Source: Lucinisca nassula
Taxonomy: Eukaryota > Mollusca > Bivalvia > Lucinida > Lucinidae
Direction of reading: 5' to 3'
Assembly (NCBI GenBank): GCA_963580285.1
Contig: OY757024.1
Span: 123,628,045-123,692,044 of the forward strand
DNA: 64,000 nucleotides
Shown: one piece after another, positions 59,186 to 64,000 of the stretch
Layout of the letters: each line of letters opens with the position of its first letter
Position numbering within the stretch: the stretch's first letter is position 1
Position numbers and translations under genes: made by a program
The notes under the pieces: model-generated
Told to the model about the DNA's origin: nothing
Database searches by the model: none
What the model saw: only the letters and a program-made list of their open reading frames with translations

Positions 59186-59494
59186 TTCATGATTTGACCC
59201 CTGGCCCCACCCCGGGACATGAACCCAGGGGTCTGTTCTCTTTGAATGTCAGAGGACCCTTCCAGGTACTTAAGTTCCAAATATGAGTGTTCTCTGATGA
59301 GTGACTGCTGAGATTTAAGCATTTGAAACACTTTAACACAGTGTGGCGGGAAAGCAAACGCGCACTCGGACGACCGAGATGTCAACAATAGCTGTCCTTC
59401 GTACAGGCGACTGTCCTTCGTACAGGCGAGCTTAAAATGAAAAATTATACCACCCTTTCATAAGCCCCAAACACTGAAAACTTTCAGCGCCACA

Positions 59495-59870
59495 CAAAAT
59501 AGAAGTGAAGGCAATGATCGGGAAACGATACAATTAACCCATAGCTCCATCAGAGACACCACAAACACGAAATAACTAAACGCTAACAGAAACATAAATA
59601 GCGGAAAGATAAAAGGATAGTTACTTTCACACAAAATGGCCAATTTGTTATCCTAAACAAAAAGATAAAAGCAATACACACACTCAAAGACAAACTATAA
59701 CAAAAATAAACCACGACAGAAGAGCCGCCTTGGAACGGTCAGTGAAAAGAATGAGCTTAAATCGATTAAAGCGGCCACAATCCTGGCCCTTTTTTTCCGT
59801 CGCGATTTAGACAAATAATTTGTTCAGTCCGCATGAAGGCTTCCTAACTCATCAGTGCAACATCTCCGTG

Positions 59871-59962
<92 letters not shown>

Positions 59963-60110
59963 TGAAACAACGGTTAGGACTCGACAGCGAGCAAACACTG
60001 AAATGCTGGAGCAAAAGAAAACCAACAGTTAGACTCTGATGGGCCCGACCAGAGACAGCCCAACACCATAGGTATCCAGTACCCTACTAGACTAATCAAG
60101 CTAAGATAAA
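59495..60110 (-). repeat. Repeat family X, copy 2
   Basis: Inverse of 39595-40755: TGTTCACGGAGATGTTGC, AATTATTTGTCTAAATCGCG, GGGCCCATCAGAGTCTAACT on the minus strand. A ~90-bp (AC)n (59871-59960) sits where copy 1 has only a TG-rich stretch. Confidence 0.65.
59871..59960. repeat. (AC)n microsatellite
   Basis: About 45 perfect AC units, not attached to a SINE-d. Confidence 0.97.
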
Positions 60111-60178
60111 GGGGTTGAAAATTTAGGCGCCCCACCAAACAAATAAGCCGCTATAAAAAGGCGCTGTAAAAAGGCGCT

Positions 60179-60398
60179 ATAACCGCTTAGAGGATCTAAG
60201 CCTGCCCAGGCAAAGCGGTGCGAGAAGGTCCGTCCATGCTTATAAACCCTATTCGTTTCATTGGGCGACAGGGCTTGAGATGTCATTTCATCTCAATGTC
60301 GGGTAAAAGCCCCACAAAATTGGAAGCAACGTCTCCAAAATGTCTTTTACAGTGCTGACGGGAACGTTAAACCTCAAATCAAACAAACAAACACAAAT
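60179..60398 (+). mobile_element. SINE-b, 5'-truncated
   Basis: Starts ATAACCGCTTAGAGGATC, ends ACCTCAAATCAAACAAAC. Confidence 0.8.
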
Positions 60399-60402
60399 AT
60401 AT

Positions 60403-60500
60403 AGGTTTATCCGGTGTGCCCGAAAGTTCGGTTCTTGGACCGGTCCTCTTCTTGGTTTTCAGTCACAGTCCCCCAAAAGCTGTCAGAGAAAATCACAATA
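60403..60500 (+). pseudogene. LINE RT motif-B fragment
   Basis: Plus frame YIGLSGVPESSVLGPVLFLV, then F. This is the SGVPQGSVLGP.LF block of non-LTR RTs with QG mutated to ES. Continues briefly as VTVPQKLSEKI. Confidence 0.6.
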
Positions 60501-60514
60501 ATTCATATCATCGG

Positions 60515-60665
60515 TTCTTCGTTGTTGTTCTACGACCCTTTCAAGATTATTTTACTTGTAACTAACCAGTCGTTAATCTTTTGGGAGAAAACCGGAAGAT
60601 CCGGAGAAAACCCACCGAACCTTCTGTTGCAGAACTTGGCATCTCACAATGGAAGGCCACAGAAA
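60515..60665 (-). mobile_element. SINE-c 3' part
   Basis: CTACGACCCTTTCAAGATTA, AACCGGAAGATCCGGAGA, CTTCTGTTGCAGAACTTGGC. Confidence 0.65.
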
Positions 60666-61018
60666 ATTAATCAAAAACTCTCGTCAGTTTGTTTTTGTTT
60701 ATGATTGCTTAAACAACACTTTTGAAAGTCTTTTTTTTCTCATGTTCAATGATTGGTTTTGTTTACCGGTATATAAATGTTTGCTTTTTCAGAATTGCAG
60801 GGCCAGTTTGAAAAAATAAGTTGGTTGCCATAGCTACAAAGAAAGAAACAGAGGAGACGGGAAAAAATGCAGACATGAGTGGAAAGAGGAAGAAACTGAG
60901 GGAGAAAAGAAGCCACTAGGAAAATGACATTTTACTAAATCCAATCCGAACTTGACACAAGCAAATATTACATCACAGCCTCTTTATAACACTGTTGATG
61001 GGGTCCAAAGCAGAAACT
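60666..61018. other. Unassigned stretch
   Basis: No gene or repeat recognised. Confidence 0.35.
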
Positions 61019-61296
61019 CATCACGGAAACACGCCTATATGATTTTGACCCCCTCGAACCCCACTTTTATATAGTAAAACTTGGGTTTGCAGGGCTAAAC
61101 ATTATTTTTCTTATCTCTGCTCATAAACATAGCTTGTGGGTACTCGTTAGAACCGCCTCCTCGAGGCGGTTCTAACGAGTGCCTACAATCTATGTTTTGA
61201 GCAGAAATAAGAAAAATGTCAAAATTTTCATCCGAAAATTTTCATTTTTCGGTGGTTAAATTTACAATATATTCGTATAGACGTGTTTTATTAATG
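61019..61296. mobile_element. MH hairpin MITE (278 bp)
   Basis: TIRs CATCACGGAAACACGCCTAT and GTATAGACGTGTTTTATTAA. Hairpin 61125-61198: CATAGCTTGTGGGTACTCGT, TAGAACCGCCTCC, TCGAGGCGGTTCTAACGAGT, GCCTACAATCTATG. Confidence 0.83.
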
Positions 61297-62449
61297 CGTG
61301 TTAGTTTGACAAAAGAGTTACACCCAAACAAAACTATATAGATTTTATAGAAAAATGGGAGCTTTCTATGTAATCTATACATTTCGGCTTCCAGATTCAA
61401 ACTGTTATATCTATAAAATCATGTTATAATGAACGGTGTTGTCAAGATGTGGAATATAATCAAAACATTGGGGTGGCTTTATTTTATGTTTGGCGTGTGC
61501 CCAAAAGCACTGACTTTGGAAGATGTGTTACTTAATGACAAGCACCAAGACCAGACAAGCCCCACTGTCATATATTATGAAAACCCTGTACTTTTTCGTT
61601 TTGTAACCTAAAACAAGATACTGGCAAACAGTACAGGCTCAGCTAGTATTTAAGCAAGTTTTATAAGTCACCAAAGAAGCATCGTACGTCGACTTAGTAT
61701 CTCAATATTTTGATGACAGTAATATATATGCCACCATATCTTGGAGAGTGACAGTGAACATATGGTATGGCAATCACGATTTTTTTATTAATAACGATAA
61801 CATTAGTTTCCCAAATCAGTGATAGTCACGTGGACTCGAACATTAATAGAGATTTGTCCTTAAAATGTCTTGCATTTCGGATGTGTTTTCGCTCTCCGCT
61901 GAAAATGGAAATAAAACATGAAAAAAGGAGAATTTTATTCCCTGCGCACTTCACGACGTCATTAATCAGTGAACATATGCAATGAAAATAAATTCAAAAT
62001 CACGATTTTTCCCTTATTGTTATCTCTTCGCTTCCCGCCAAAAGTAGGGGAGACCGGGGCTAGTTGGTCCGAAAATTGCATTTTTCGGCGTAGCTGTATA
62101 AGCTGGTCTCGATTAGTCTCGATTGAATAAATTGTAATTTACAATTGGTTGAAAATGTGTATACGTCTGCAAAAAAGTAACTACTGCGTAACTGCTGCAT
62201 TTTTTCACATACTATTAGAAATAAGCCAATTTAAACTCAAAACGGTGTCATAAACTATACGACTTCATAGTCCATGTTTCATCACAAATTATTCCTTACG
62301 CTACAATATTACAAAGCTTGTTTCATTTGAAAGAAATTTGGTAAGACTGGTGTGAATGCAATGATCAAGTAGGTCTTGTTCATTGGAATAATGTCACTGA
62401 CTCATAAAGTGCACAAATAGAAAGTTTTTTATCGAGGGAGGCAATAATA
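61297..62449. other. Unassigned ~1.15-kb stretch
   Basis: I see no repeat or supported gene. Frames of 60 and 72 aa (61429-61611, 61767-61985) have no motifs. GGGAGACCGGGGCTAGTTGG at about 62050 may be the edge of an unknown repeat. Confidence 0.35.
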
Positions 62450-64000
62450 AAAACAAGAGGCCCATGGGCCACTACGCTCACCAGAGGTCATGTGGTTTAT
62501 ACCATATTCAGGCAAGGTGCCCATCTTGGTCATGTGACAACAATATAACGAATAATGTTTAATTGCCTCACCCCCATTGAGGCTTTTCATGTAATTTGGT
62601 TTCAATCAGCACAGCTCTTTTACTGGAGAAGAAGATAAAAATACTGAATCTGAGCCATCCAAGACAAAGGTTAGTAATGACCTTGACCTTTGGAATTGAT
62701 AAACTTTCATTCAGCTAACAGCAAATATCGTTTTTGATGTCACAGCCTACCAGGCAATCAGAAATGTCCACTACTTTGCCCTTTTTCCATACATGTGTGT
62801 AAGTGACCAAATTTGACCTTGACATAAAACAGGTCAAGGTCAACCAAAGGTCATCATTTGAACAAACTTGGTAGGGCCAGAGTCCCTGATGCTACATAAC
62901 AAGTTTCAAGATCATCAGCCATTCGGTTCTTGAGAAGATTTTTAAAAGTTTTTACCATATATGGGCATGGTGGCCATGTTGGTCATGTGGCCCAGTCATC
63001 ACGAACAAACTTTCTTTTCCTCATTCCATAGAGTTTCCACATGTAATTTGGTTTCAATTGGCCAAGTAGTTTAAGTGAAGAAGAAGATAAAAATACTGAT
63101 TCTGAGGCGTCCTGGACAAAGGTCGGTAAATGACCTTGACCTCTGGAACTGATAAACTTCCATTCAGCTGATTATAAATACCATTTCTGATGCCACTAGC
63201 TAATATACAATCAGAAAAATCCAGTGTTTTGCCATTTTTTCATACAAATGTCTTAGTGACCAAATTCGACCTTGACGTTAAACAGGTCAAGGTCAACCAA
63301 ATGTCATCATTTGAACAAATTTGGTAGGACCAGAGTCCCTGATGCTGCATTCCAAGTTTCAAGATCATCGGCAATTCGGTTCTTGAGGAGAAGATTTTTA
63401 AAGGTTTTTACCATATATGGGCATGGCGGACATACTGGTCATGTGACCTAGTCCTCATGAACAAACTTTCGTTCCCTCATTCCACAGAGGCTCCACATGC
63501 AATTTGGTTTCAATTGGCCAAGTAGTTTAAGTGAAGAAGAAGATAAAAATACTGAATCTGAGCCGTCCTGGACAAAGGTAGGTAAATGACCTTGACCTTT
63601 GAAACTGATAAACTTCTATTCAGCTAATTGCAATTACCATTTCTGATGCCACTAGCTAGCATACAATCAAAATAAAATCCACTGTTTTGCCGTTTTTCCA
63701 TGCACATGTCTAAGTGACCAAATTTGACCTTGACATGAAACAGGTCAAGGTCAACCAAAGGTCATCATTTGAACAAACTTGGTAGGGCCCGAGTCCCCGA
63801 TGCTGCGTACCAAGTTTCAAGATCATTGGCAATTCGGTTCCTGAGAAGAAGATTTTTAAAGGTTTTTACCATATATGGGCATGGCAGCCATATTGGTCAT
63901 GTGACCCAGTCCTCCCGAACAAACTTTCGTTCCCCCTTCCCATAGAGGTTCCACATGTAATTTGGTTTCAATTGGCCAAGTAGTTTAAGTGAAGAAGAAG
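62450..64000 (+). mobile_element. Pearl-type element, 456-bp core units (runs off right edge)
   Basis: Left end AAACAAGAGGCCCATGGGCC with palindrome GGCCCATGGGCC. Units marked by CCATATATGGGCATGG at about 62957, 63414 and 63870. Each contains AGGTCAAGGTCAACC, AAAGGTCATCATTTGAAC and AAATGACCTTGACC. The microsatellite and terminal hairpin would lie beyond the window. Confidence 0.68.

Overview
This window looks like noncoding, repeat-saturated DNA from a marine bivalve mollusc. I infer the group from the repeat repertoire: tRNA-headed SINEs with mollusc-type V-like 3' domains, Helitron-like 'pearl' tandem-core elements ending in ACGG-type microsatellites, a DIRS-like retrotransposon, and TTAA-ended foldback MITEs. 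The species cannot be read from the sequence. I could not assign any complete host gene. What remains is a few isolated candidate exons (about 11483, 42041, 42733-45062, 47305 and 57283) held at low confidence.

Layout. 1-1.86 kb: 5' part of a DIRS-like element on the minus strand (complete Gag-like ORF1, start of the RT ORF), running off the left edge. 2-6.7 kb: LINE RT remnant, SINEs and a cluster of foldback MITEs. 6.8-8.5 kb: pearl-type array with AGGTCA motifs. 8.5-17.9 kb: SINEs, a decayed CR1/L2-like LINE (9.76-11.25 kb), more foldbacks and a second pearl element. 17.99-22.46 kb: about 4.2 kb of 74-bp satellite, which is a foldback MITE whose left arm has been amplified in tandem. 22.5-29.2 kb: foldbacks, and a SINE/pearl nest inside one foldback. 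29.2-31.2 kb: a 1,980-bp hAT-type element with a perfect 8-bp TSD. 31.2-33.1 kb: a 56-bp satellite. 33-45 kb: SINEs, foldbacks, a third pearl, LINE tails and ACGT-rich MITEs. 45.3-47.3 kb: a 1,967-bp TIR element with a perfect 9-bp TSD. 47.7-51.1 kb: a recent 177-bp duplication, two abutting LINE 3' ends and long microsatellites. 51.5-52.9 kb: a three-level nest (SINE in foldback in SINE). 53-57 kb: a palindromic minisatellite, LINE remnants, and a 611-bp insertion carrying two identical hammerhead ribozyme motifs exactly 383 bp apart. 57-62 kb: an orphan ORF, a V-SINE-like element, hairpin MITEs and RT fragments. 62.45-64 kb: a 456-bp-period pearl array leaving the right edge.

Family names are local to this annotation. 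SINE-a: tRNA head GGTAGCTCAG, about 310 bp. SINE-b: hairpin head CCCCGCCCATCGGGGC, 297-303 bp. SINE-c: tRNA head GTGGCCTAATGG. SINE-d: tRNA head GATAGCTCAATTGG with a CA tail. SINE-e: tRNA head GTGGTGTAGTGG. FB-A to FB-E: foldback MITEs sharing a palindrome that contains CAAACAGTG. MH: hairpin MITE with ACACGCCTATA termini. Many insertions are dated relative to each other by target-site duplications (TSDs) read directly from the sequence. The standout observation is the retrozyme-like tandem hammerhead element at 55.2-55.8 kb, which interrupts a LINE reading frame. Next is the MITE-to-satellite conversion at 18-22.5 kb, with its 592-bp higher-order repeat.
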